Program-made: the position numbers and the translations under genes
Source of the DNA: Mycolicibacterium setense
GTDB taxonomy: Bacteria > Actinomycetota > Actinomycetes > Mycobacteriales > Mycobacteriaceae
DNA length: 64,000 bases
Assembly: GCF_000805385.1 (NCBI RefSeq)
Contig: NZ_JTJW01000005.1
Span: forward strand, 806,001-870,000
Direction of reading: 5' to 3'
Shown here: piece after piece, positions 20,807 through 29,224 of the stretch
Layout of the letters: the number at the start of each line of letters is the position of its first letter
How positions within the stretch are numbered: position 1 is the stretch's first letter
The notes under the pieces: generated by a model
The model's input: the letters and a program-made list of their open reading frames with translations, nothing else
What the model was told of the DNA's origin: nothing
The model's database searches: none

Positions 20807-21163
20807 TCACGGTCCGTCGTACCCCGGATGCGCGGCGGCAAGCCGTTGCCGTACCAGGACGCGCAGGCAGGCGGTGACCTCGTCAGCTCGGTCATCGAGT
20901 CTCCCGGCCCGGATCGCCGCCGCCAGCGCACCCTCGTCGCTGAACCCGACACCGGCCAAGGCTGCAGACGAGGCTGTGGCCGCGGCAGGGCTGTCGGAGG
21001 CCAACAGTTCGCGTTCGACCATGCGCAGGGCGTTGGCGGCGACGCGGGCCTGGAACTTCACCGGGGCTGCGACCGTCTCACTGTCCCGCACCTCGCTGTC
21101 CAGGAACTCGGCGACCGCGGCGACGAGTTCGGCTGCGCTCGGCCGCCCGTAGAGGTTGCTCAC
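20807..21163 (-). CDS. small DUF6285-like protein (LvaB-like)
   Basis: 118 residues from a GTG that overlaps the kinase stop by 4 bases (GTGA). An all-helical, Ala-rich small protein, beginning with LYGRPSAAELVAAVAEFL and containing a VKFQARVAANALRMVERELL helix, the pattern of the DUF6285 family that regularly accompanies APH-type kinases and acyl-CoA dehydrogenases. In the Pseudomonas levulinate system, LvaB is a small partner required with the LvaA kinase to phosphorylate 4-hydroxyacyl-CoA. I infer the same partnership here; family membership needs a profile search. Confidence 0.75.
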   Translation of the reverse strand: MSNLYGRPSAAELVAAVAEFLDSEVRDSETVAAPVKFQARVAANALRMVERELLASDSPAAATASSAALAGVGFSDEGALAAAIRAGRLDDRADEVTACLRVLVRQRLAAAHPGYDGP

Positions 21164-22152
21164 CAGCTGCTCCCGTCCAGCAGACACAACAGGTCCCATT
21201 CGGTTTCGCAGACCCGACGGCCGATCGTCGCCAGCTCCACCGAGCGGGTCTGCCCGCTCAAGTGGCGCTCAGCCTGATAGCGGCAGATGACGCCCCAGCG
21301 CAGGGTGGCGAGTACGAGCCACCAACGGATCGCGGATCGGTCCAGATTCGCGCCGCCGGCTTCTTCGTAGGCAGTCAGAAAGCTCTCGATACTGCCCAGA
21401 CCGCCCGCCCCGACGCTCGCCGGCGCCCCGAACCTCCAGGCCCGGATGCAGAACCAGGCCAGGTCCTCGTACACCTCGCCGAGGTGCACCAGCTCCCAGT
21501 CCAGCACCGCGGCCAGACCCGAGTCATCCACGATCAGATTGCCCATTCGGAAGTCGCCGTGCACCAACCGCGTCGTCGAGGGCGGCGGCCGGTTGGCGGC
21601 CAGCCAGCGGAACACCCACTCGAAAGTGGCTGTGGTGTCGCCCATCTCGTCGAGTTGTTCGCGCCACTGGGCCAGCTGGTCCTGCTCGACGAGGCCGGGC
21701 AGGGCCGGTGGCTCGGCCCGGTGGATGGCGGCCAGGGCCTGTGCGCACTGGGTGAGCAGCCGGGCCCGGCCGACCTCGTCGAGGGTGCGTTGAATGCGCC
21801 GCACGATGGTCTCACCACCGATGAAGTCGCAGATCAGGAAGGGATCGCCCAGCGGGGCGGCGGAATCGTCGGCGATCAGCACGTGGGGGACCGGCGCCCC
21901 GGCCAGCGCCGCCGCACGTTGTGCACCGGCCTCCAGTTCCATCCCGGCGTGTACTTCATCGGGTGCGCCGGTGCGAAGGATCAGCGGGCGCCGGGCCGAG
22001 TTCGTCACGGCGTCGAAGGACCACGTGGTGCGGCTGGCTCCGCCGGTGAGCTCGCGCAGGTTCTCCACCGCTACCGTGTCGCCCAGCACCGGGGCCAGGA
22101 CACCGGCCAGCCGGGAGGTGAGTCGGCCGGCCGGTGCGGACGGGCTGGTCAC
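21160..22152 (-). CDS. APH-family phosphotransferase (LvaA-like)
   Basis: 330 residues from a GTG at 22152, overlapping the acyl-CoA dehydrogenase stop by 4 bases; any upstream extension would only mirror that gene. Protein-kinase-like fold with LTGGASRTTW (nucleotide-binding strand region, about residues 31-40), the catalytic loop LVHGDFRMGN and the metal-binding LDWELVHLG motif. Homologues sitting next to acyl-CoA dehydrogenases (as in ACAD10/11 and LvaA) phosphorylate 4-hydroxyacyl-CoA rather than aminoglycosides. The neighbours here support that reading. Confidence 0.85.
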   Translation of the reverse strand: MTSPSAPAGRLTSRLAGVLAPVLGDTVAVENLRELTGGASRTTWSFDAVTNSARRPLILRTGAPDEVHAGMELEAGAQRAAALAGAPVPHVLIADDSAAPLGDPFLICDFIGGETIVRRIQRTLDEVGRARLLTQCAQALAAIHRAEPPALPGLVEQDQLAQWREQLDEMGDTTATFEWVFRWLAANRPPPSTTRLVHGDFRMGNLIVDDSGLAAVLDWELVHLGEVYEDLAWFCIRAWRFGAPASVGAGGLGSIESFLTAYEEAGGANLDRSAIRWWLVLATLRWGVICRYQAERHLSGQTRSVELATIGRRVCETEWDLLCLLDGSSW

Positions 22153-23393
22153 TGCTTGGCCCTGCCGAAGCCGAACAGCCGCTGGGCCACTCGGCGCATC
22201 TGGATCTCCTCGGCACCTTCGGTGATGCGGTAGCGGCGGTGGTGGCGGTAGATGTGCTCGAACGGCTCGTGACGGCTGTAGCCGATGCCGCCGTGCACCT
22301 GCATGGCCCGATCCGCCGCTTCGCACACCAGGCGATTGGCGCGGTAGTTGGCCATCGATACCTTGTCGGACACCTCCATGTGGTGGTTCTGGTCCAACTG
22401 CGTTGCGGCATAGCGGACGAGCAACCGGACCATCTGGGCTTCGGTCTGCAATTCCACCAACGGCCACTGGACGGCCTGATTCACCGCGAGCGGTTTGCCG
22501 AACACCTTTCGCCGGTTGGCGTAGTCCACTGCGCGGTCGATACAGAACTGGGCGGCACCGAGACTGCTGGCGGCCTGTCGAATCCGGTTCTCGTGCAGGA
22601 ACGTCTGACCGACCTCCAGGCCGCGGTCGACTTCGCCGAGCACCGCATCAGCCGGCACCCGCACGTTGTCCAACTCGACCTCGCCGTGGTCGGTGGGCAT
22701 GTTGAACGTCCACCAGTAGAAGGGGACGCTGAATCCCGGTGTGTCGGTGGGCACCAGGAATGCCGAGATCCCTCTGGCCTGACCGGGATCGCCCGATGTC
22801 CTGGCGAAGATCAGATCGTGGGTGGCGCGGTGCACTCCGGTGTTCCACCGCTTGCGGCCGTTGATGATCCATCCATCCCCGTCGGGTACCGCTGTCGTCT
22901 CCAGCCAGGTGGCATCGGAACCGTGGTCGGGCTCGGTCAATCCGAACGCCATAGAACGCTTGCCGGTGAGCATCGCCTCGACCCATTCGGCCTTCTGTGC
23001 CTCGGTGCCGAACCGGTCCATCATGATCACTTGGGGGAAGTTGCCCACGATCGAGGACTCGTCCTGCAGGTCGTTGTGCAACCCGAGGCCTTTGTGCGCC
23101 AGATGTTCCCGGATCACCGCCATGTCGAGATTGCTGCCGTCGCGCCCGCCGAAGCGGGCAGGCAAGCCGTAGCGGAGCCAGCCCGCGGCATCGGCGCGGC
23201 GACGCATCTCGTCGAGCAGATCCTCCCAGGCACGGGCCGGCACACCACCGTTCTCCCAATCGGTGCGGGCGTATTCGCGGCGCTGGTCGAAGTACTGCAT
23301 GTGCTCGCGCTCGAGCGGCTTGATCTCCGCCTCGATGAAGGCGTCCATCTCGGCGAGCACGTCTGAAAGGTGTTCGGGTAAAGCGAAATCCAC
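22149..23393 (-). CDS. acyl-CoA dehydrogenase family protein (LvaC-like)
   Basis: 414 residues, ATG start 20 bases after the TetR stop. Full acyl-CoA dehydrogenase fold: AFGLTEPDHGSDATWL (FAD/substrate motif), the NRRKVFGKPLAVNQAVQWPL helix and the C-terminal MQVHGGIGYSRHEPFEHIYR region. Classical medium-chain enzymes place the catalytic Glu in this last region; alignment is needed to say whether it is kept. Followed immediately by the kinase and the DUF6285-like gene, it fits the LvaC role of converting phosphorylated 4-hydroxyacyl-CoA to an enoyl or 3-hydroxyacyl-CoA. Confidence 0.88.
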   Translation of the reverse strand: MDFALPEHLSDVLAEMDAFIEAEIKPLEREHMQYFDQRREYARTDWENGGVPARAWEDLLDEMRRRADAAGWLRYGLPARFGGRDGSNLDMAVIREHLAHKGLGLHNDLQDESSIVGNFPQVIMMDRFGTEAQKAEWVEAMLTGKRSMAFGLTEPDHGSDATWLETTAVPDGDGWIINGRKRWNTGVHRATHDLIFARTSGDPGQARGISAFLVPTDTPGFSVPFYWWTFNMPTDHGEVELDNVRVPADAVLGEVDRGLEVGQTFLHENRIRQAASSLGAAQFCIDRAVDYANRRKVFGKPLAVNQAVQWPLVELQTEAQMVRLLVRYAATQLDQNHHMEVSDKVSMANYRANRLVCEAADRAMQVHGGIGYSRHEPFEHIYRHHRRYRITEGAEEIQMRRVAQRLFGFGRAKQ

Positions 23394-23413
23394 GTTGATC
23401 TCTCTTCTTCAGG

Positions 23414-24025
23414 TCAGAAGCCGTACAGGGTGCGCTTCCAGATTGTGGACAGGGTGGCGATGGCGTCGGCATCGCTGATCTCGATGCCGAGCCCGGAGTC
23501 GCCGACGAAGACCGTGGTGAAGTTCTCGAACAGCAAGGCGATGGCCGCGCCGATGTGTTCCGGTTCCAGTCCGTGCGCGTGGCCCTGGTCCTGGGCGTGA
23601 CGCACCGAGGCGACGACGATGTCGATGCCGAACCGGCGGAAGTTGTTCTGCACGTCGGCGAAGCGCTGCTGGGTGGCAGCCAACTGGGCGACGGCGATCA
23701 TGATGCCGATGTTCTGTTTGAAGATGTTCCAGTACCCGGTGACCACCGTGGTGAAGAACTCGGTGTCGTCGGGGGAGTCCGGCAGGTGCAGGTTCAGGCC
23801 GGACGGTTCGACGACGTCGTGCAGGAACGATTCGGCCAGCGCCGCCAGTAGGTCTTCCTTGTCGGTGAAATACCGGTAGAACACGGCCGGGCTCTTGCCG
23901 GCGGCCGACGTGATGTCGGCGAGCGTGGTGCCGTGAAAGCCACGCTCGGCGAACAGTTTCCGAGCGGCAAGCTCGATGGCCGACCGGGTTTGGCGGCCCT
24001 TGGTGCCCAGCTCGGCGGCAGTCAT
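23414..24025 (-). CDS. TetR family transcriptional regulator
   Basis: 203 residues from the ATG at 24025. The N-terminal helix-turn-helix region is RKLFAERGFHGTTLADITSAAGKSPAVFYRYFTDKEDLLAAL, split over residues about 22-63, typical of TetR proteins. The C-terminal ligand domain has no recognisable specificity. It lies inside the eight-gene catabolic operon, 7 bases after the HMG-CoA lyase-like gene and 20 before the dehydrogenase, and so probably controls its own operon; a ligand would be a CoA thioester or the catabolic substrate. Confidence 0.9.
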   Translation of the reverse strand: MTAAELGTKGRQTRSAIELAARKLFAERGFHGTTLADITSAAGKSPAVFYRYFTDKEDLLAALAESFLHDVVEPSGLNLHLPDSPDDTEFFTTVVTGYWNIFKQNIGIMIAVAQLAATQQRFADVQNNFRRFGIDIVVASVRHAQDQGHAHGLEPEHIGAAIALLFENFTTVFVGDSGLGIEISDADAIATLSTIWKRTLYGF

Positions 24026-24032
24026 CGGCGCC

Positions 24033-24935
24033 TCAGCCCAGGATCCGGTCCCCGGCGCGCAGCAGGGCGCTGGGAAGTTCGTGGCCCACCGCGTCTTGTG
24101 CGACTCGGGCGGCGTCGATGGCGGCGGACAGGTCGACATCGACGGCGATGTCGCTGTCGCGCAACATGTAGACGAGGTCCTCGGTGGCGATGTTGCCGCT
24201 GGCTCCCGGGGCGAACGGGCAGCCGCCCAACCCGCCGACCGACGCGTCCAGCCGGGTCACACCGGCGTGAACGGCCGCCCACGCACTGGCCAGGCCCGCG
24301 CCGCGGGTGTTGTGGAAGTGGGCGCCCAGCGGCAGGTCCCCGATCAGCGGCCGGACCTTCGCGACCAATGTGCTGACCCGGCGCGGGGTGGTAGTGCCGA
24401 TGGTGTCGGCGATCGCCAGCCGGCTCACTCCGAAACCGACGGCAGCCGAAGCGATGTCGAGCACCCGCTGCGGCTCGGTCGGTCCGTCGAACGGGCAGTC
24501 CCACGCGGTGGCGATGATGACCTCCACCGAAGTGTCGCTGTCGGCCGCGATGGCCACGATGTCGGCGATCTGCGCGGTCGCCTCAGCCGAGGTGCGGCCG
24601 ACGTTGGCTTCAGAATGGGCATCCGATGCGGACACCACGTACTCGATCGAGCGCAGCCCGGCGGCGATGGCGCGTTTGGCGCCGTTCGGGCTGGCCACCA
24701 ATGCGGAGAACTCGACTTCCGGGAACCGGTGCAATTCCTCCGCGAGTTCGGCCGCGTCGGCCAGGGCCGGCACTTTCGAGGGGGAGACGAACGCCGTCGC
24801 CTCCACCTCCCGCACCCCGGTGGCGACGATCGCCTCCAGGATCGCGACCTTGGCGGACAACGGAATCGGTGCCTCGATCTGCAGGCCGTCGCGCAGGCAC
24901 ACCTCGCGAATGTCGACCTTGGTGGGCAGGTTCAT
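24033..24935 (-). CDS. hydroxymethylglutaryl-CoA lyase-like enzyme
   Basis: 300 residues from the ATG at 24935. DRE-TIM metallolyase: the signature VCLRDGLQIEAP (R15, D16) at the start, the metal-binding HFHNTRG histidines in the middle and the active-site cysteine motif GGLGGCPFAPGASGN near the C-terminus are all present. The family cleaves HMG-CoA to acetyl-CoA and acetoacetate, or related branched 3-hydroxyacyl-CoAs. It follows the CoA-transferase by a single base. Without leucine-degradation genes nearby, a related substrate in the local pathway is likely. Confidence 0.9.
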   Translation of the reverse strand: MNLPTKVDIREVCLRDGLQIEAPIPLSAKVAILEAIVATGVREVEATAFVSPSKVPALADAAELAEELHRFPEVEFSALVASPNGAKRAIAAGLRSIEYVVSASDAHSEANVGRTSAEATAQIADIVAIAADSDTSVEVIIATAWDCPFDGPTEPQRVLDIASAAVGFGVSRLAIADTIGTTTPRRVSTLVAKVRPLIGDLPLGAHFHNTRGAGLASAWAAVHAGVTRLDASVGGLGGCPFAPGASGNIATEDLVYMLRDSDIAVDVDLSAAIDAARVAQDAVGHELPSALLRAGDRILG

Positions 24936-24936
24936 C

Positions 24937-26139
24937 TCACAGCACCCCCTCCGAACGTAGGGTTTCCAGGTCTTGTGCACTGCGCCCCAGTAGGCCGCCG
25001 TACACCTCGTCGTTGTGCTGGCCGGGGCGTGCCGAACCGGCGTTGCGGATGGTGCCGGGTGACTCGGAGAGCACCGGGACGACGCCTGGACCCTTTACCG
25101 TCCGCCCGATCCGCTCGTCGAAGTGGTCGGCGATCATGCCGCGAGCCTGCAACTGTGGGTCCTGCACCACCTCGGCCACGGTGTTGATCGGCCCGCTGAT
25201 CACCCCGGCCTGCGACAGGGTCTCGATGATCTCGTCAGGCTGCCGCGCGGCGGCCCAATCACCGATGATCTTGTCCAGTTCGTCCTGATTACGGCCGCGG
25301 GCAACGTGATTGGCGAAGCGATCGTCGGTCGCCAGGTCCGGGTTGCCCATCGCCGCACACAGCCTGCGGAACACGGTGTCCTGGTTGGCCGCGATCACCA
25401 CCCAGCTGCCGTTGGCGCTCTGGTAGATGTTCGACGGCGCGATGCCTTCCAGCCGCGTGCCGGACGGACCGCGCACCACGCCGCCGACGTCGTAGTCGGG
25501 GATGGTGGATTCCTGTATGGCCAGACAACTTTCGGTCAATGCGGTGTCGACGATCTGGCCCTCACCGGTGACCGTGCGCCGGTACAGGGCCGCCAGGGCG
25601 CCCTGGACGGCGAACATGCCGGCCAGGCTGTCGCCCAGGGACAGGGCCAGCCGCGGCGGGGGACCGCCGGGGAACCCGTTCATGTGCCGCAGACCGCTGG
25701 AGGCCTCGGCCACCGAGGCGTAGCCGGCCTTGCCTGCGTCGGGTCCGGTCTGCCCGTACCCGGACACTCGCACCAGGATGATGCCCTTGTTGCGCTCGCG
25801 CAGAACGTCGTAACCCAGATCCCACTTCTCCAGGGTGCCCGGGCGGAAGTTCTCCACGATGATGTCGGACCGCTCCACCAGCTCGAGGAACATCTCGCGG
25901 CCCTTGGCGGTCCGCAGGTCCAGGGTGACGGCCTTTTTGTTGCGGGCGTGCACGGTCCAGAAGAAGTGGTGCCCGTCGAGTTCGGCCTGCCCCCAGGTGC
26001 GCAATGGATCGGGGGTGGCCGGCAACTCGATCTTGATGACTTCGGCGCCCATGTCACCCAGCAGCCGGCCCGCGAACGGTCCGGAGATCAGGGTGCCGAG
26101 CTCGATCACCCTGATACCGTCCAAAGCTCCCGAGGTCAC
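24937..26139 (-). CDS. CaiB/BaiF family (class III) CoA-transferase
   Basis: 400 residues from a GTG at 26139, overlapping the hydrolase stop as GTGA. Family III features: LDGIRVIELGTLISGPFAG at the N-terminus, MGAEVIKIELP, and the catalytic aspartate in LGDSLAGMFAVQGAL. It should transfer CoA from a donor such as succinyl-CoA to a carboxylic acid. In this operon it is the only evident acid-activating enzyme, so it probably feeds the lyase and dehydrogenase steps. Confidence 0.9.
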   Translation of the reverse strand: MTSGALDGIRVIELGTLISGPFAGRLLGDMGAEVIKIELPATPDPLRTWGQAELDGHHFFWTVHARNKKAVTLDLRTAKGREMFLELVERSDIIVENFRPGTLEKWDLGYDVLRERNKGIILVRVSGYGQTGPDAGKAGYASVAEASSGLRHMNGFPGGPPPRLALSLGDSLAGMFAVQGALAALYRRTVTGEGQIVDTALTESCLAIQESTIPDYDVGGVVRGPSGTRLEGIAPSNIYQSANGSWVVIAANQDTVFRRLCAAMGNPDLATDDRFANHVARGRNQDELDKIIGDWAAARQPDEIIETLSQAGVISGPINTVAEVVQDPQLQARGMIADHFDERIGRTVKGPGVVPVLSESPGTIRNAGSARPGQHNDEVYGGLLGRSAQDLETLRSEGVL

Positions 26140-27362
26140 TGTGCCGATTCCCGGGTCGCTGCGCTCCTGCCCTCCGCTGAAAATCCGTGGCGGTGCAGCC
26201 AATCCGTGCAGATCCCGACGGCTTGGCGCAGTGTGCCGCGTTGGTCGGGGCCCGAATAGTAGTGATTGGCGCCAGGGATCTCGTGCATCTCTTTGTCAGG
26301 ATGGCCGATCGCCTCGTACAGCCGACGGGTGTGGCTGGGCGTGCAGGCGTCGTCGGCCAAGTTGCCGATCACCAGGGCGGGCACCGCGATATCGGGCCCG
26401 GCCTTGACCGCGTCGCCGTTGGCGTCGTCGTAGCTCCACTGCGACAGCCAGCTGCGCAAGGTGCAGAATCTGGCCAGGCCGACCGGGCTCATGTTGACCA
26501 CCTGCGGGTCGCCCAGATAGCAGGTGCCGGGCGTGCGTTCGTTGGAATCGACGCTCGGGTCGAGCCAGCGCGGGTCGGCCATGGTGCCGTGCACGACGAA
26601 CGCGTACTCGTCGTCGGGACGTCCGCTTGCCTTGAGTTCCGCCAGTTTCTCTTTGACCCACTTGGTGATTCGCCGATTCCGCGCGATCTGGGCCTGGTGG
26701 TACCGCTCCAGGAACTCGGGGGTGTAGGGCGGCTGGTTCGGGTTGTCGGGGTTGTAGAGGTCGAGCTCCGGGTCCCGCTTCGATGGATCGTTCTCGTCCA
26801 GGATGGAGGCGTCCATCCACTCGGTCATGGTGCCGTGCCTGCTGATGTGCGCGGCCAGCAACATGATTCCGTCTGCCGGGATCAGGCCGAGCTTGGTGAG
26901 GTCGGGACCGTCACCGGACGGGCTGGCGGTCACCGTCGGCTTCTGCGCCTGCTGTTGGTAGAACACCGACAGGGATCCGCCGCCGCTCCATCCGGCCAAC
27001 ACCACCTTGTCGTAGCCCAGGCGGTTCTTGGCGTCCTTGATGCACTCGCCGAGGTCCTCGACCACCTTTTCCATGAGCAGCGCCGAGTCCGTGCCGCGGA
27101 ACCTGCTGTTGCAGTAGATGACATGGTGCCCGGCCCGGGCCAGCGCATTGATCATCGGTAGGTACGCGCCGCCACCGATCGGGTGCATGAACACCAGGAC
27201 GGTATCTGAGGGCTTCGATTTGGGCCGCAACAGGTAGCTCTCCAGCACGACCAGCTCGGCGACGCCGCCGTAGACGTCGCGGACCGACGAGTTGTTCTGG
27301 TAGGCAACCAGATACGGGATCCGGTCGTACTCGTGCTTCACAGGTGCTTCGGTGGTTGTCAT
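26136..27362 (-). CDS. alpha/beta hydrolase
   Basis: 408 residues from the ATG at 27362, 2 bases after the cupin gene. The HPIGGG oxyanion-type loop is at residues 60-65, the nucleophile elbow GWSGGG has S126, and the histidine is likely in GANHYYSG near the C-terminus with an Asp in ADDACTP. It is longer than simple esterases because of a lid insert of about 100 residues (185-290) rich in charged residues and Pro/Asn. Substrate unknown; it could cleave an ester, a C-C bond or a thioester produced by the preceding dioxygenase-like enzyme. No signal peptide. Confidence 0.85.
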   Translation of the reverse strand: MTTTEAPVKHEYDRIPYLVAYQNNSSVRDVYGGVAELVVLESYLLRPKSKPSDTVLVFMHPIGGGAYLPMINALARAGHHVIYCNSRFRGTDSALLMEKVVEDLGECIKDAKNRLGYDKVVLAGWSGGGSLSVFYQQQAQKPTVTASPSGDGPDLTKLGLIPADGIMLLAAHISRHGTMTEWMDASILDENDPSKRDPELDLYNPDNPNQPPYTPEFLERYHQAQIARNRRITKWVKEKLAELKASGRPDDEYAFVVHGTMADPRWLDPSVDSNERTPGTCYLGDPQVVNMSPVGLARFCTLRSWLSQWSYDDANGDAVKAGPDIAVPALVIGNLADDACTPSHTRRLYEAIGHPDKEMHEIPGANHYYSGPDQRGTLRQAVGICTDWLHRHGFSAEGRSAATRESAQ

Positions 27363-27364
27363 CG

Positions 27365-28477
27365 CTAGTGTTGCCCCAGATCGTTGGCGAGGATTTCGGC
27401 GGACGGAACGAGACGACGACGGGTGTCGATCGCGATCACCGACCAGTCGACCCGGTCGTAGTCGTCGAACTTGCGGCGGGCGCGTTCCCGTGCCTTCTCC
27501 GGGGCCCCGTGGTGAACACCCTGTGGTGCATGGGAAATCAGGCCGGGCGGCATCGGGATGCCGTACAACGTGCCGCCGTGGAAGAAGGCGATCTCGTCGT
27601 AGTCGACGTTGCGGTGATACCACGGGGTGCGCTCGGTGCCCGGCACGCTCTCGGCCGGCTTGGGCAGGAAGTTCATCACGTACACCCCGGTGGCCTGCAT
27701 GAAGAGGTGCACCGTCGGCGGTAGGTGCACGCTCTCGGAGGTGATGACGGTGTAGTCCTCGATGTTGAAGGTGAACGGGAAGTTGTCGCCCCGCCAGCCT
27801 TCCACGTCCAAGGGATTGTGTTGGTAGATGAGAGAGGTCGTCCCAACTCCATCGATCGGGGAATGGATCAGCCGCACTTCGTACTCGTCCCGGCCGTCGT
27901 CGTCGATCGGCTGGGGCTCGGGAATGGTGACCTGCGCGGGATCGAACGGGAAGTGGCGGCCCAGGGTGCCCGCCGGCGGGACCCGGAAATCGTCGGTGGC
28001 CTGGATCATTAACCAGGTGCATTCGGTCTCGGGCACGTGGCGCCAGGTGCAGGCCTTCGGGATGTAGACCCAGTCGCCCTCGCGGTAGCGCAGTGGACCG
28101 AACTCGGTCTCCAGCAGGCCCGAACCCTTGTGCACGAACAGCAACAGGTCGCCGTCGACGTAGCGGACGAAGAACGGCATCTCCTCGGTGCGCCGGCTCA
28201 GCAGGACCTGGCAATCGGCGTTGGAGAACATCAGCAGCGGGCCGCCGTGGGCGTCGGTGGCGTCGCTGGGCTTGAGCTCGCTGGACAACACGTCGGTGGG
28301 GCGCAGGGGTCCGACGGTGCGGTAGGCGGTCGGATCATTGCGCCGGTACATGTTCGCGGTGCGGCCGACGAACCCGCCGCGGCCCAGCTCATCGTCCTTG
28401 AGGCCCCCAATGGCGCTGAGGTCGGCATGCACCCGTTTCGGGGTCTTGCCTTTACGCAGGTGAACGAAGGATTCCAT
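27365..28477 (-). CDS. homogentisate 1,2-dioxygenase-like cupin protein
   Basis: 370 residues from the ATG at 28477, first gene of the operon. Double cupin related to homogentisate dioxygenase: the C-terminal iron ligands of the family can be traced as H288 in WYHRN, E295 in YDEIAFF and H322 or H323 in GVHHGAP. It is about 60-75 residues shorter than characterised enzymes (about 433-445). No fumarylacetoacetase or maleylacetoacetate isomerase is encoded nearby; the neighbours are CoA enzymes instead. I therefore call it HGD-like: an extradiol-type ring-cleaving or related dioxygenase acting on an unknown aromatic. Confidence 0.82.
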   Translation of the reverse strand: MESFVHLRKGKTPKRVHADLSAIGGLKDDELGRGGFVGRTANMYRRNDPTAYRTVGPLRPTDVLSSELKPSDATDAHGGPLLMFSNADCQVLLSRRTEEMPFFVRYVDGDLLLFVHKGSGLLETEFGPLRYREGDWVYIPKACTWRHVPETECTWLMIQATDDFRVPPAGTLGRHFPFDPAQVTIPEPQPIDDDGRDEYEVRLIHSPIDGVGTTSLIYQHNPLDVEGWRGDNFPFTFNIEDYTVITSESVHLPPTVHLFMQATGVYVMNFLPKPAESVPGTERTPWYHRNVDYDEIAFFHGGTLYGIPMPPGLISHAPQGVHHGAPEKARERARRKFDDYDRVDWSVIAIDTRRRLVPSAEILANDLGQH

Positions 28478-28509
28478 GCTCGACTCCTGAAGGGTGCGGG
28501 CGAAAACTG

Positions 28510-28530
28510 AAAGTGACTTTACTTTTTGTT
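28510..28530 (-). promoter_or_regulatory. AT-rich inverted repeat in the catabolic-operon promoter
   Basis: AAAGTGACTTT (28510-28520) is an 11-base inverted repeat with a single central base, 33 bases upstream of the HGD-like ATG. On the minus strand TAAAGT just upstream could be a -10 element. The position suits an operator for the operon's own TetR protein, but no second copy was found to support this. Confidence 0.35.
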
Positions 28531-28652
28531 GCGGTGGGTGGCAAGGGTGTCGATCGCGTGCTCGCCCCCGTTTCGGGCGCTGCTTGTCCGGGTAGCCCCT
28601 GACGGGGCGCACGCGCCTGTAGTCGCCCGTCGGTGTCAACGAAAGGACTCGC

Positions 28653-29210
28653 ATGCGAAAGGAATTGGAAGGCCGCAGGGTCGGAATCCTTGCCGCCGAC
28701 GGTGTGGAGCGCATCGAACTCGAACAACCGCGCGCGGCCGTCGAGAACGAGGGCGGTCACGTCGAGTTGCTGTCGCTCAAGGCCGGCGAGATCCAGGCCC
28801 GCGACCACGATCTGGAACCCGCAGGCACCTTCCCCGTCGACCGCACGGTCGCCGAGGCGAAGGTCGACCAGTTCGATGCGCTGATCCTGCCCGGTGGGAC
28901 CGTGAACCCCGACAAACTGAGGCTCGACAAGACCGCGGTGGCGTTCGTCCGCGATTTCGTCCGGTCGGGCAAGCCCGTCGCGGCGATCTGCCACGGGCCC
29001 TGGACGCTGGTGGAAGCCGATGTGGTGCGCGGACGCACGCTGACCAGTTATCCCAGTATTCGCACCGATCTCGGCAACGCCGGGGCCACCGTGGTGGACC
29101 GGCAGGTCTGCGTCGACGGCAACCTGATCACCAGCCGCTCGCCGGACGATCTACCGGCGTTCTGTGAGGCCGTCACCGAAGTATTGGCGAGTACCCCGGC
29201 CCAGACTTGA
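28653..29210 (+). CDS. DJ-1/PfpI family protein (type 1 glutamine amidotransferase-like)
   Basis: 185 residues, ATG preceded by GAAAGGA. The nucleophile elbow AAICHGPW has C113 and H114, and the N-terminal acidic residue is in VERIELEQP (residues 18-26), the YhbO/PfpI arrangement. Members act as glyoxalases, deglycases or stress proteins; peptidase activity is not assured. It is divergent from the HGD-like operon (175 bp between them) and convergent with the flavin monooxygenase. Confidence 0.87.
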   Translation: MRKELEGRRVGILAADGVERIELEQPRAAVENEGGHVELLSLKAGEIQARDHDLEPAGTFPVDRTVAEAKVDQFDALILPGGTVNPDKLRLDKTAVAFVRDFVRSGKPVAAICHGPWTLVEADVVRGRTLTSYPSIRTDLGNAGATVVDRQVCVDGNLITSRSPDDLPAFCEAVTEVLASTPAQT

Positions 29211-29224
29211 GCGCGGGTCGCGCC

